The notes beneath the pieces are model-generated. The model saw only the letters and a program-made list of their open reading frames with translations, was not told the DNA's origin and searched no databases. A stretch of 64,000 bases of DNA from Asterias rubens (taxonomy: Eukaryota; Echinodermata; Asteroidea; Forcipulatida; Asteriidae). Positions 1 through 11,465 of the stretch are shown here, piece after piece (positions within the stretch are counted from its first letter, which is position 1; each line of letters opens with the position of its first letter). The stretch covers positions 12,951,119 through 13,015,118 of the forward strand of contig NC_047075.1 in the NCBI RefSeq assembly GCF_902459465.1, in the 5' to 3' direction. A program made the translations under genes and the position numbers.

Positions 1-1000
1 TTGTACGTTTCAGAACGGAACAAAGGGTAAAAAAAGGTACTGAATATTCATATTTGGAGATAATTTTGACCAATAAACAACTCTTTAAACCTTACTCTTG
101 TAATAATAATGACTCACCCCCTTGTTATCCGACCCCTGACCGCGGGAAAGCCCTCATTTTGTTGACAGATGTCGTCTGCCTGCGCAACGTAAATCCGACT
201 TTATACGGTGAGTTTGGGGGGCGTTTATGAACGAAATTGAATTCATTTGATAAAAGAAACATATTTTTTGTAGAGAAAAAACACATTTCTGTTAAATTAT
301 TATATTTTCATGACTGCAAACCCCCTGGATTGATCAAAATCAGCGGGATTTCCCTGACGTTTTGTTGACTTCTGCGGCTGTTCCGCGGTGCACATAGTGC
401 GTGTTACATGTACATTTACACATTGTACACGATAGTTCGCAGTGTTTTGTGCATGCACACCACAAGAACGGTCGCTGATGATCGGATATTGTATCCAATT
501 GCTCATTTTGTTAGTGGGCTTGGTCAAAACAAAAGTCCCCCAATATGCAATTTTGAATACATTCTTTTGAATTTTCAATATATTATTAAAAAATAAAACG
601 ATGATAAAACTATTCTATTTTTTTAGGTTAATTTAAGAAGGATTCTATGTTTTATTCAAAATACAATGTTTACAATTTGTTTACTTCTTAATCTCTTGTC
701 TTAATAATGGAACGGTGTTACTTAGCTTGATTAATTAAGTGATAAACAATTCACAATTATGATTTCCACAACACTTACCCCCATACTCTAACATCAGTAT
801 TTATCAAATATAATTATTTTTTTAATTTAACTTCTTTGATAAACAACAAACCATTTTTTTTATTGGAAATTATATTAATATTATTTTACTTTGATTAATT
901 GATTTTAACACCTGTACATTTTCTTATGTACACAACAAATCCCCAAAAGGAAATTAAAACAACTAACAATATAACTGCTTTCAAATTTTACATTTTATAG
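1..1000 (+). other. upstream region and probable 5' UTR intron of the RAG1-like gene
   Basis: No protein-coding gene is visible here. A good splice donor (ACG|GTGAGT, GT at 208-209) and an acceptor (TTTTATAG ending at 1000) suggest a non-coding first exon ending near 207, a 5' UTR intron 208-1000, and a coding exon that starts 12 bases before the ATG at 1013. The interval is AT-rich with homopolymer runs. No TATA box is convincing. The first-exon model is an inference from splice consensus only. Confidence 0.45.
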
Positions 1001-1012
1001 GTATAGAATAAT

Positions 1013-4000
1013 ATGAGTGCCCAGCATGAACATACAAGAAATCTAGAGAAATTATGCAGAGTGTGTGGCAATGCTATCCGAAAATGGAAAAACAAAAGCA
1101 AAAAAAATAAAAGATGCAGTGCTTACTCAGAAAAGATACAAGTAAAATATGGAATTAATATCCAAGCTGATGAACATCATCGCCATCCCTCACAAATCTG
1201 TCACCTTTGCTACTCAAATTTGTTCCTTCCAAAACCCCATCACCCCCCCAATGAGTGGCCTCCCCATCCTGAAAGAGGAACTTGCACTGTGTGTGCTAAA
1301 GTTGATGAAGTGAAAACTGGACGGCCTGCAGCCAAGTATGCCAGACTGGAACGACTCGATACAGATGAGGCAACAGCCAAAGAAGTAGTTTCTCAGCACT
1401 TCAACACTTTGGCTGAGACAACCACAATATTTGTTCGTGACAACTTCACAACAGATGAGTCATCGATATGTTGTCAAATTTGCAGCCAAATATTGAACAG
1501 ACCGGTTGAAACACAGTGCCATCACATTTTCTGTTTGGACTGCTTACAAGTAGTGTTTAACCGGTCATCATCGTCATCAGTACTTTGTCCAAGCTGTCAC
1601 AAACATACAAGTCTGAAGGACACCAGCCCTGTCCGAGAATATTTTTTAAATATTCTCGGAAATGCAAAAGTCACCTGCAGAACCTGCAACCGAAGCAGTT
1701 GGCTAAATAGTACATCTAGCCATGATTGTAAGGACCCTCTGACATCACAACATATAGATGAACACATATTCAGAGACCTCATCAAGAGAAATATGTCTGC
1801 GTCTGGAAAGTTGGGTCAGCAGGTGACATCAACTTTGTTGAAACAACAAATACAAAGTGATGGAGGAACAGTTAGGCTTTCTACAGGTGGAAAGGTAAGT
1901 TTGCATTAGTTAAAATGATGAATGCCTAATTCATTACAAGACTAAAAACGGATGTTTTTTAAAAATAAATGTTTAGTTTTATGTCTGCATTTTAAAAAAA
2001 AGTATTCTGAAAGATATCTTTTTACTTTCATTCCAATTACAGGCAATGTATGTTCAACGCATAACTCATCCGAGAAAGTCGAGCGATGACGTTTCAAAAC
2101 GAACACTCTTTCGGCGAACAAAACTTGTGAAAGATAAACTCCAAGAAGTCAGTGGGAACAAGGCTACGGAACAACTAAGCCACATGCTCAGAACAGCTAC
2201 AAGGCACGATCTTCAGCATCTGTTAAAGAAGATCAAATTCACCACATATATTCCACCTCTAGAGGAACTGGCTCTAAAATCTGACATAAGTCTGTCATGG
2301 GCTGCCCTTCGTGAACTCAAGCTGTAAGATTTATAAGATCATCTTTTTCTTCTCAACTTTTAAGAAAGTTTCACTGTGGTAATATATGAATATCAACACA
2401 TAAAAACTAAAACAAATAAGTTACATTTATGTGATAATCTTTAAATTGTTCTTTTGTTCCCAGGTGGTTGAGACAGTACAATATTATTATGGCCAACGAA
2501 CAGACAACCCGAAAAGTCAGCCAAATGTCTGTTGGACAAGACATCTTGGAGGGAGAGAGACTGCCCTTTGTTGCGAATGATCACGGAAGCCTTGTCAGCA
2601 AGCCCGCTCCCTGTGTCTTCATTACAGACTTGAAGAAATACGTCTTGGGTCTGTTGGATGATTATGAAAGGTAACTTTATGGATTGAACGTACTTTCAAC
2701 TGCAGGAAATTGTAATCACACACTTGTTGTAGCTGAAAACATAGATACGCAAGTACCCCAATAACTATAAAATAACACTTTGTTTCTTATTACTTTTTAG
2801 ATGTGGAAAGTTGCAATGGACGGAAGGGATGCCAAAAGAGGAGATCTGGTTGAAGCTAGGAGGGGATAAGGGGGGCGGGAGTTTCAAGATGATGCTAGAA
2901 GTCGCCAACATAGCCAACCCTAACTCACGCCGTGACACAAGTGTCATTTGTGTCTACGAATCATCGGACACTGCCCCAAATCTTCATATCGCACTTGAAA
3001 AGTACAAAGAACAAGTGGAGTCAATATCTAATACATCATGGAGGTACGCTTTGATAAATTCAAATACCTTTTTTAAAAGAAAAACAAAATAAACTAATCA
3101 TGATTTATGGCACTTACATTTTTTCATTTTTTCATCTTAGGGGAAAGAAGCTCGTTGTGTTCCTCTTTGGAGATTACGAGTTTTTATGCAGGATGTACGG
3201 TTTATCAGGACCAAGTGGTAAGTAAAATCCAACACTCTGCATTGCAGAACACAAATAGAAAAATTAAAACAGTTATAAACAGTATAATTGTGTAAGGTCA
3301 TCAGTAACTTCATTGCAATCTGCTCTCTTCAGGTCGTCACCCCTGCTTGTGGTGTTGTATCACTAGTAAAGATATGGCTCTCCCAAAGGCCAGTAGACCA
3401 CCTAGCGATGAACGTACTCTACAGAAGATCTCCAATGACTACAAACGATTCACAGACGCTGGCAGCCTACTCAAGAATGCCAAGAACTGCAACAATGTCA
3501 TCGGCAAGGTGTTCTTCGACATACCAACCACTTTTGTGAGTAAAATTGAATATTTAAACCAACAAAAAACAAAGGGGTTTGTTATTTTTGTTCTATTTTA
3601 TATTTAATAAATTGATATGCTAATAGTTTATTTATTTTATTATTATGTTGTTCCTTTTGCTATAGGTCTGTCCACCATCACTGCACATAAGCCTTGGTGT
3701 ATGGTTCAAGCTATTCACTCTCTTCGAAGAAGAATGCAACGGACTGTTGGAAAATATTGTTGAGGCACTGGCAGAGAGTCCCCAGACAGTACCCTCCTTA
3801 GCCAATGGACCATTCCCATTGTACGTGGCCAAGCGCTGTGAGGTTGTTACAGCAAAGAACAGGGCTCAAGAAATAGCAACTGAGATTGATGAGCTAAGAG
3901 AACAAATGGCAGTGGTAATGTTGATCGGTGAAGATGTTGATGTAAATGAGGTGATGACCGACACAACAGATCAAATCAAGACACTGCAAGAGGAATTGGA

Positions 4001-5134
4001 TAGACAGGTAATTTAATTTTACTAACCTCAGCTCTGCATAAGTATTCAAACACAGGCAGTTCCGCAAATCATCACTGTTCTTCACTGACATCTTTGTCAT
4101 GATAAAGCATCTCAACCGACATTTACCTGGGTAATGGAAAGATTGAATCATTATTTTCATATTTATGTTCATTTGCAGGAAGCAATAGCAGCTGCCAACA
4201 TCAAACAACTACCCTCCGAGCAAAACCCACTACTAATCAAACTGGAAGAGACACTTCAAGAAATCAAAGTCAGGCGGCAAGCTTATTATTCAAACACATT
4301 CATTGGCAATCATGTGCACAAATGCCTAAAGGTATTGTAAAGCCTGTTCATTTGTTGATATTAAAAATATAGTTCCTTTAAAGAACGTAGACATTAATAG
4401 CTTGTAAATATGTTGTTGTTTTTATTGCTATGATGTTGTCTTTTGTATGATCTTTTATTAGGAGGTGAACATCCACAAACTAACATCGGTGATCACTGAT
4501 GAAACCTCTCGGATTTGTCCAGCTAAAATGAATGAAGCAAAATGCGTTGCAAACAAGTTTGCATCAATCTTCCATCTATTTTCACAATGTCACAACGTGT
4601 ACAATGCGAGCAGATATCTCAGTGAAACAGAAATTACAAAGCTTGGTAAGTGTGAAATTAATACGTGTGACATTGCTTTTGAATTTCTTTTCCAATAATT
4701 TCAGAATTATTTTGCATTACATGTTTATCAATATAGACATGCTCTATTCTTAATGTTTGATTTATTTTACTTGCCTTATAAATGCAGATGAAAATGTTCG
4801 TGACTTTCTGCATTTCTTCCGCTGTAACTTCCCTTCAAAGTCAATCCCACCCAAAATGCACATGATGGAAGATCACATCATACCATTCATCAGACGTACT
4901 AAACACGGCATGGGTCTGCTGTGTGAACAAGGAGGAGAATCCATGCACGCTGTATTCAACATCTTGGAGAGACGGTTTGGTGGCACACGCAACACGAAGA
5001 AGAAGGACCCCGATCTTCACAAGCTGCAGTGCATCATGCGGGAACACCTCCTCAACGTCAACCCGTCCATAGCAAATCTCTGTCCACAAAGAAAGCCACG
5101 GAAACTTGCCAAATCATCTGCTAGCAGAAATTAA
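1013..5134 (+). CDS. RAG1 N-terminal-like RING/zinc protein fused to DDE (RNase-H-fold) transposase-like domain, 10 coding exons
   Basis: Exons by GT-AG sites: 1013-1894, 2043-2323, 2464-2670, 2801-3043, 3141-3217, 3333-3535, 3666-4007, 4179-4331, 4462-4645, 4788-5134. All phases agree and give 972 aa without a stop. Residues 1-240 match the layout of the RAG1 amino-terminal region: C15xxC18, C63xxC66, C91xxC94, a GRP-basic stretch at 103-115, a C3HC4 RING (C154, C157, C169, H171, C174, C177, C192, C195) and a following zinc finger (C222, C225, H237, C239). RAG1 itself has this order. The C-terminal half has a candidate acidic triad D479 (GGDKGG), D549 (FGDYEF) and E908 (EQGGESMH), with C568xxC571 and H882x4H887 between the second D and the E. 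RAG1/Transib, hAT and CMC transposases show the same C2C...HxxxxH...E arrangement. It could be an active transposase (N-RAG-TP-like) or a domesticated gene. DNA binding and nuclear action are inferred. No TIRs were found. Confidence 0.85.
1472..1600 (+). other. C3HC4 RING finger segment of the RAG1-like protein
   Basis: Residues 154-195 carry C-x2-C-x11-C-x-H-x2-C-x2-C-x14-C-x2-C, the spacing of a C3HC4 RING, ending just before a CRTC...HDC zinc finger. The flanking words PVETQCHHIFC and LCPSC are close to the RAG1 RING. In vertebrate RAG1 this domain has E3 ubiquitin-ligase activity and takes part in dimerisation; the same here is inference. Confidence 0.85.
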
Positions 5135-6890
5135 TCCCGATCCCAATATAATTATATATTCAATATTGGCGATTTCAAGTAGTACTCCAAATACATCAAC
5201 CAAGTTATTCACTTTAATTTATGATGTTACTTCCAGTATCTCATGAAAGTTTGTTATTTTACTGACAAAAGTTGAACGAAAAAATTGAAAAACTAAAGTT
5301 GTTTGCGTACCTGTGACTTGGCCACACCACCACCATGGATGGAGGAATTGAAGGAAACGTACCCACACTTGAGTTTCAGATATTGATAAAAATCATGGCA
5401 CCCCCAAAAACCAAGCCAAGCCAGAAATTGTCACATCGTTAGTTATTTATGTTTGACAGTTTTACGGTTTTATTTCTCAGTTGCCTTATCTCAAAAAAGT
5501 CTTACGTATCCTCTATATGTGATATGGAATAATCGAGTGCATTATTCATCATGGTAGACCCATACAACTACAGTATCTACTCAATTACAAATTAACCACC
5601 TGTATTGTTTTGCCATGTGAAGCGCCCTCCTTGTCATGACGTGTGCTAAAAATGGGTATTCACAAAATAAACAGAAGAGTGTTTTGAAAGCGTTTGCACT
5701 TTTAATTATTGTATTAATATATTATTAAATACATAATACTTACGTGTGAAGTCCATTTTTCCCGGAGGAAATTCACGTTACTTAGATTTTGACGATTCAA
5801 ATTGGCTAAAAAAACCATCCCGTCACAGCCCCAGCTGATACAAATCCACACACACACCGCCCACGGTTTACCATTCCATCCACACGGCCGCATAAAAAAA
5901 CATGGCCACTTGTATATTTATTTAAGAACTATGACCTCTTTATCATAAATATTCATAGCTTTGGTTCGAAAGTTTAATTAGTCCACTAGATTTGCTGTTT
6001 TGAATAGGGGCGTCTCTCCGAACCCTTTTCGGTTACAACCGTTGTTTTGTTTAAGATTTTGACACAAGAGGGCGCTCTTCAAGCAGCAGAAATCCACGCA
6101 TGCGCAAAACAATTTGTCAGTCGGAAATCAGCGGTGCCCCCACGGCCAGACCTCCCCAGACGCACTGAACTCCCCGTTCTTGCTCGTACGATGTAGGATT
6201 TTAGCGGGGCCAGTCTAGTAATGCGAATACTTTGTACACGAAAGAATGTCTAGTACCCGTTTTACTAATACTAATAGTGCATGTGATTCTGTAGTCGTGT
6301 GTCTCTTTTTGCCTCGGGCCTTTGCAGCAAAAAGACGAGATTATTTAATACCAACTAGCGAGTGGAGTTGAAACAAAACTACAGCTAGAGAATTCATCCT
6401 CTCATAAAACATCTGCTCAGACATGTCGGAGAGGCGTTTACCGTGTTTACCGCGTAAGTATAGTATGCAATTGCGAGTCACATATACCCCACAGTTCGTT
6501 TTTAGATACAAAATTACAGGGACTTTACTTCTCTGTCCTTTCTCTATGCTGTTTGCATGTACATGTTGAGTCACAGGGCAACAGGACAGTGGTGTCTAAC
6601 TTATACTAGTCCATCGCCATAGGATAGATGTCACTTGTCTTATTTGCCAACATGATCCTTTCTTCGGGGTATACATTCATTGTTTTATGTCTATTATGGG
6701 GATGTAATTCCTTGACCTTGGTCTTGGACGGTACTATTTGAGGTAGCTCCTGTTTACATTGCTCAGAATCATTTGACAGCAAAATTTACTGTGCGATGCA
6801 TCTGAACAGGGAGCACATACTGCAAATGGTAGTCGGCAAGGAAAGCTAAAATAAAGTAATACTCTTGTCCACAAAAATGAAGCTTCCATA
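5135..6890. other. intergenic, 3' flank of the RAG1-like gene
   Basis: No coding sequence can be supported. A possible poly(A) signal AATAAA lies at 5666-5671, about 530 bases after the stop codon. GC content rises at 5820-6200 with scattered CpG, which could be a promoter, but no first exon with good consensus was identified. I found no terminal inverted repeat pairing with the region before 1013. Confidence 0.4.
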
Positions 6891-7052
6891 GGCCCTTTTC
6901 GAAACCACGGCTTCGGCTTTGGATTCGGCTTCAGACTCCGTCCTCTTGTCTGAATCCCTACGCAAAGCACGCTCAGTATTGTCCAAACATCTGCGGGGCC
7001 AAGCTAGCCCGAGCTGAATCCAAAGCCAAAGCCGTGGTTTCAAAAAGGGCCA
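6891..7052. repeat. palindromic MITE, TIR begins GGCCCTTTTCGAAACCACGG
   Basis: About 38 bases at each end are inverted copies of each other with few mismatches (GGCCCTTTTCGAAACC... and ...GGTTTCAAAAAGGGCC). The centre is unrelated and non-coding. Both sides are flanked by ATA, which could be a 3-bp target duplication and would fit a PIF/Harbinger-type element. The inverted repeat is plain; the superfamily is a guess. Confidence 0.75.
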
Positions 7053-7195
7053 TAGTCTAGAAGAACTCTTTTCAAAAATTACAAAACAAAATCAGAAACG
7101 GGGAACAATTTTATTATTTTGTAACATTTTTGTATTGATACTTGATTGCCAGGTCACAGTGAAAGTTGGGTGGTGATGTGATTACTGAAGCCGGT

Positions 7196-7288
7196 ATGGA
7201 CAAGAAAGAGTACACGTACATCAAAGAAGTTTTCCAAGCACGGTTAGATGACAACCAGCTTCTTCGCAGGACAGGAAAACTCTGCTAA
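7196..7288 (+). other. short orphan reading frame, possible exon remnant
   Basis: A 30-codon frame starting MDKKEYTYIKEVFQ is charged and looks protein-like; a splice-like acceptor (TTGCCAG) lies at 7146-7152 upstream. It ends at a TAA that lies inside the target duplication of the adjacent hAT-type MITE, so the MITE may have interrupted it. No family is recognised and it may be chance. Confidence 0.2.
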
Positions 7289-7289
7289 T

Positions 7290-7655
7290 TAGGCCTGGGC
7301 GACCAGTGAAAATTACTAATCGACTAGTCGCACCTCCATCCAATAGTTGCGACTACGACACTAGTCGCGACAAATTTTTAATTATCACGATGCACTGTGG
7401 CAATGTGTGCCGCAAGCACAATATAGTCTAATTCAAGCGGAAAAGATTGAAGATTTGTGTCACTGATGTCTGTGTTCTGTAAGTAAATTATGTTGTCATG
7501 AATAGTAATGAGCGACTAAATTGGTTCACCAAACAGGTAGACACAATTTTTTTAAAACTATTTTTGTAGCACGTTTAACCGGATAGTTGAAACCAATAGT
7601 CGCGACTCGACTAAGGATTCAATAGTTGGAGTCCGACACTAGTCGCCCAGGCTTA
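7290..7655. repeat. hAT-type MITE, TIR TAGGCCTGGGCGAC
   Basis: The left end TAGGCCTGGGCGACCAGT and the right end ACTAGTCGCCCAGGCTTA are inverted copies. The element is flanked by CTGCTAAT (7282-7289) and CCGCTAAT (7656-7663), an 8-bp target duplication with one mismatch, as made by hAT transposases. The interior is rich in GTCGCGAC-like words and does not code. It must have been mobilised by a transposase encoded elsewhere. Confidence 0.8.
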
Positions 7656-7663
7656 CCGCTAAT

Positions 7664-9314
7664 GGTGCAAGGATGGCTTCTACCCACAGCCGCCATCCCC
7701 CCCCCCTAATACCACCACCACTACTACCAACAGAAGAACTTGTAGCAAAACACAAATCCAGATTTTCCACTTCTTAAATTTAATTTCCACAATTTGGCTA
7801 CAAAAATGTCTGTACAGGTGTGCATAAGACATAAGGTCAGTGCATTATTAGCATTATTGGCAAGTTCTAGAGTTTGTATGTAATCAAATAGAATCTTTGT
7901 CACAAATTTATAGGAACTTTATAAAACAATATGGTCAATTTATTGAGACATGTTTTTACAATTCACAGCAGTACACGATGTATTTGCAAACATTAATTAA
8001 ATTTGTCCTTTGTCAAAGAACACTATAGTCCCATGCAGTATCCTTAGTAATAGTTGGTGTATCTCCTCAATATTTATGCATAAAAATAATAAACCTGTGA
8101 CAATTTGGGCTAAATTTGGCAATAAAAGCTGCAAGAAACAGTGAAAGAAAAACACCATTGCAGTATAGAAACAAGTCCTTTGACATGCCTCTCATCATGT
8201 AGACTTTATCAAGTGAGTTTTATGATCACAAATTAGTAATTACCAACATCTAAGGTATAAAGTCCCTTTAGAGAGACCAATGCCTTAAATCGAGTGATTT
8301 GGTTGTAAAATGCATTGTATGGTTAGAAAGGATGTTTTAAAAGTAGAATAGAATGATCAACACAAGTATGACTTGAAATTGGGTGGTTTTCCTTTAAAAC
8401 TTTTACTTATTCGAACTAACATGGTCTGCTAGTCAACAATATGACTAGTTCTAAAACATCATTCTAAAACAGCATTTCATAACAGGCATGTGGTTTAAAA
8501 TCAAAATACACTTGCAAGGGTTAAGGTTAAAAAATTGTAATGGCACTGTGTTTATCAAACTTCTTGCATCTATGATCCATTTCTCTTTATGAATACAGAA
8601 TAAAGATATTTCAGATAAATTTATTTGAATACAGATTGTTTATGTTTTTGCATTTTGTTGTTCTTGTGTGTTTTTTGTTACAAAATATCGAAATCTCAAA
8701 TTATACAATAAATATGATTGTATAAACAATTGGCCATGTACTTCAAATTAAACTTAATCATATGTCGTTGTGATGAAAACAAACTCTGCTCACATCACAT
8801 TCAATGATTTGTTGACGTAAGTAATGTGCAAAAAAAAAAATAATAACAAGTTTAAGTATTGACATGTGTTAATTTAGGAATAAGAATCTACTTGTTGACA
8901 ACGGGAAATATTGCCATTTGTTAAACCTGTTTTGCATAAATCATGTGTAAATGAAAGTTGAAACTATCTGGAAATATACCCCTGATTTTACAAACACAGT
9001 AACCAGGTAGTGTTACTCTATTTCCAGTACCATTCTGACATGACACATGTTGTCTGTGAAGGCTGGCTGGGTTGAAAAGTCATTTGTTGTGTACATCATG
9101 CTGCCCTGGTGTACATGTCATTCCTGTGATGTCGTGCCAACTCTAATGCTGGTCCAGAACAAGGTGCCTCAAGATCTTTTCAAATATAAACACAAACATT
9201 TTTGAAACAATTAACAAAATAAAAATTGGTTATTTGTACATGTATATGGAATATAAAACCCATGCACTTGATGTTGATTCATTAAAGTGACATTATAGCA
9301 AATACTACCTCCCT
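7664..9314. other. intergenic, repeat remnants
   Basis: AT-rich non-coding DNA. About 8270-8460 is a degraded copy of the GGGACACGTTGCC repeat family found intact at 51297-51634 and 58900-59177, recognisable by a core with TGTTTTAAAAGTAGAAT and TGGTTTTCCTTT. A C-rich run lies at 7698-7708. I see no gene. Confidence 0.5.
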
Positions 9315-9443
9315 GCAGCCGATTTCACGAAACTTTACGCAACTGCGTGAGTCCACTTGCGCAATTTTAATGGCGCAAGTTGCTCCATAAACGTTGCACA
9401 AGTGGACTTTTGCAGTTGCGTAAAGTTTCGTGAAATCGGCTGC
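9315..9443. repeat. short fold-back MITE with perfect 32-bp terminal inverted repeats
   Basis: The first 32 bases (GCAGCCGATTTCACGAAACT...) are the exact reverse complement of the last 32. The inner part continues as an imperfect inverted repeat around TCCACTTGCGCA / GTTGCACAAGTGGA, so the whole 129 bp can fold into one hairpin. No ORF is present. It is a non-autonomous element; perfect arms imply recent movement or gene conversion. Confidence 0.8.
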
Positions 9444-9732
9444 TGGTCAAAGACATGATGTTATTAGGATGTGGCTGTTCAGTGTGAAGTATTTTGGTAA
9501 TGCAACGTTGGCGAAGGAGGCTGTTTACAAGTAACTACAATGAATGAAAGCTTAAATTTGTGTTTCCTTATTAAATGTTTGTTTACACATTTACTTTGTT
9601 TCCTTTTTTTTGGGGGGGGGGGGACACACAGATCAAAATATCATGTAACAAAACTGGACTGCTTTGACAGTACATGTGTATATTGTTATACATGCACATG
9701 CCATTGACAGTATGAAATAATCAGTCTCTTAC

Positions 9733-10592
9733 TGCCAAGTTTGAGAAGCATTCATCCGGCCTTTGTTTGCAGCATGACCTGTCCTGTTGTGTTGGCATCT
9801 CCCTACAGTTGGTACAAACCCACCAGCTTGGCAAGAGCTTTGCTGAGGTGTGGATGATGTGGACTTGGAGTTGCCGGGTTTGATGAGGTCTCCAAAATGT
9901 TTACGCCAAGTCCTGGCATCTGCTCACATAGTACCTCAACAAGAAATTGAAAACCATTGATATAACTTATTATATTAGTTCTCGAAAATTTTATTTTTTA
10001 TTGTTTGAAAGGTCACACTTCTTTGAAAGAATTCGGGTTGACTTGGGTACGAGTTGACTTGGGTACAATATTTTGGGTAAACTGTTAAAAATATACAAAA
10101 AACATTTCATAAATCTGTACTATTTTTAAAATGTACTTCTACAATTTTTACAAAAGCCCTCCCCTTCCCAGCCAGATAAACGACTCTTTTAATTGTAGCA
10201 TCAAAGTAAATTAGGGTAAATTATGCCAAGTCATTAGTACGCTGGGCACTCCATTCAAATCCCCACCCCCATCTATGCACCGAGTGAATAGATCTACAAA
10301 ATTATATGTAAACTAGTCATAGTACATGTACATTATGTACTCTCACAACTCAGTGCTGCGGCTGTCTCATGGCTGTGAATTTACGTGTCATGTCCACAAT
10401 AATAACTAACAATAACATTGCATTGGGTATAAACAATCACGGTCCGTTCTCTCTCTCTCGTCGGCTAGTCCATGTCCCACTACATTATTCTTACCCTGAT
10501 TGGCGAGGTGTCCTTTCCTTCTTTTTGGACGTGTCTTCAATCATCTCTTTGCGTAGAGCAATGAGCTGAATCTGTGTTTTTCGGCGATCCAT
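9733..10592 (-). pseudogene. fragment of a minus-strand gene with a P2X7-like cysteine motif
   Basis: A start exon is likely at 10592-10495: ATG in good context, MDRRKTQIQLIALRKEM..., with strong donor GG|GTAAGA. A second exon candidate at 9919-9733 contains, in two frames, a TWRKHFGDLIKPG stretch and then WWVCTNCREMPT...SCC, which resembles the WCxCGxC-MPT-CC motif of the P2X7-receptor C-terminal-like domain common in echinoderm and cnidarian transposon-linked genes. The phases of the two exons do not match and a frameshift is needed inside the second. It is therefore a decayed or mis-assembled gene, or two unrelated pieces. Confidence 0.35.
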
Positions 10593-10784
10593 TTTGACAG
10601 CAAAATGGTGTGTTTACATTTCACACAACGTCGTATGGTAGAGAACGGTATAGTACCTCGTGTTCTTCTGGTAGGTTTACCAGGCCATTGGCTACGGCGC
10701 CAGCCTTACTGCTGCGCATCGCGCATAAACGGACGATCGTTTTGACGGCTTGAAAAACGTATATATTTCGCGGGCCATGTTTCG

Positions 10785-10935
10785 GGGTCAGAGGTCAGGT
10801 TTGTTTTTTTAATTACCATTCACTAATTACAACACATTAAATGTGTTTTATTGCAAGAACAACTCTTAATAAGTATAAGGAACACCCTCAAACGTGAAAT
10901 TTTGTGAAATCTGAAGGCAACGTGTTCCTTTAAGA
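10785..10935. repeat. truncated copy of the GGGACACGTTGCC repeat family
   Basis: The segment ATTACCATTCACTAATTA... through AACGTGTTCCTTTAA matches the right half of the full copy at 51297-51634, including the terminal ACGTGTTCC. The left half is absent. It is non-coding. Confidence 0.6.
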
Positions 10936-11321
10936 AACAACCTCATCCTATGATTGCCGAGGTGATGCTTGAGCATTCTATTTGTAACCGATGAGGGAGG
11001 GCTCATATAGAGCTGAATTTTTTAACAATAAACAGAAAAGCAGTCATCATCATCATCATTTTGGTTTTAAGGCCGTTGTCCAGTCTGTTCTGGATTGGCC
11101 TGCTTTCTCCCTATGGCTCTCCTCCACTTGGCCCTGTCCGTCGTGTCCCTTGCATTGACTCCAAGCACTTCCATGTCAATTGACACGGAGCTCTGCCAAA
11201 TAACACCCCATATAACGATTTTGTCATGGTGCACATCAATTATGTCATAATTTTAGTCGAGCCACGTGAACCCAACATCGTAGTCATAAATGCTCAGACG
11301 TGTGGTTAACCATGGAACGAG

Positions 11322-11377
11322 GTGCATGCTGGCCTAGATAGTGACAAATATTTGTCACTACCTAGACCAGCATGCAC
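11322..11377. repeat. 56-bp near-perfect palindrome
   Basis: The left arm GTGCATGCTGGCCTAGATAG and its inverted right copy end in CCAGCATGCAC, meeting at ACAAATATTTGT with essentially no loop. The structure lies about 90 bp before the Gypsy 5' LTR. It could be a fold-back element remnant; its function is unknown. Confidence 0.7.
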
Positions 11378-11465
11378 TGTAATGAGCTCATTTCACGGCT
11401 ATCGCATGCGGCCACACTGAGTATTAATTGTGAAAAGGTCTAAGAGGTCTTCTACTGCTTGCTAC

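Noticed and set aside
1-5134. Complete transposon with terminal inverted repeats around the RAG1-like gene
   Set aside because: I compared sequence before 1013 with that after 5134 by eye and found no convincing inverted ends or target duplication; the left end may lie outside the window.
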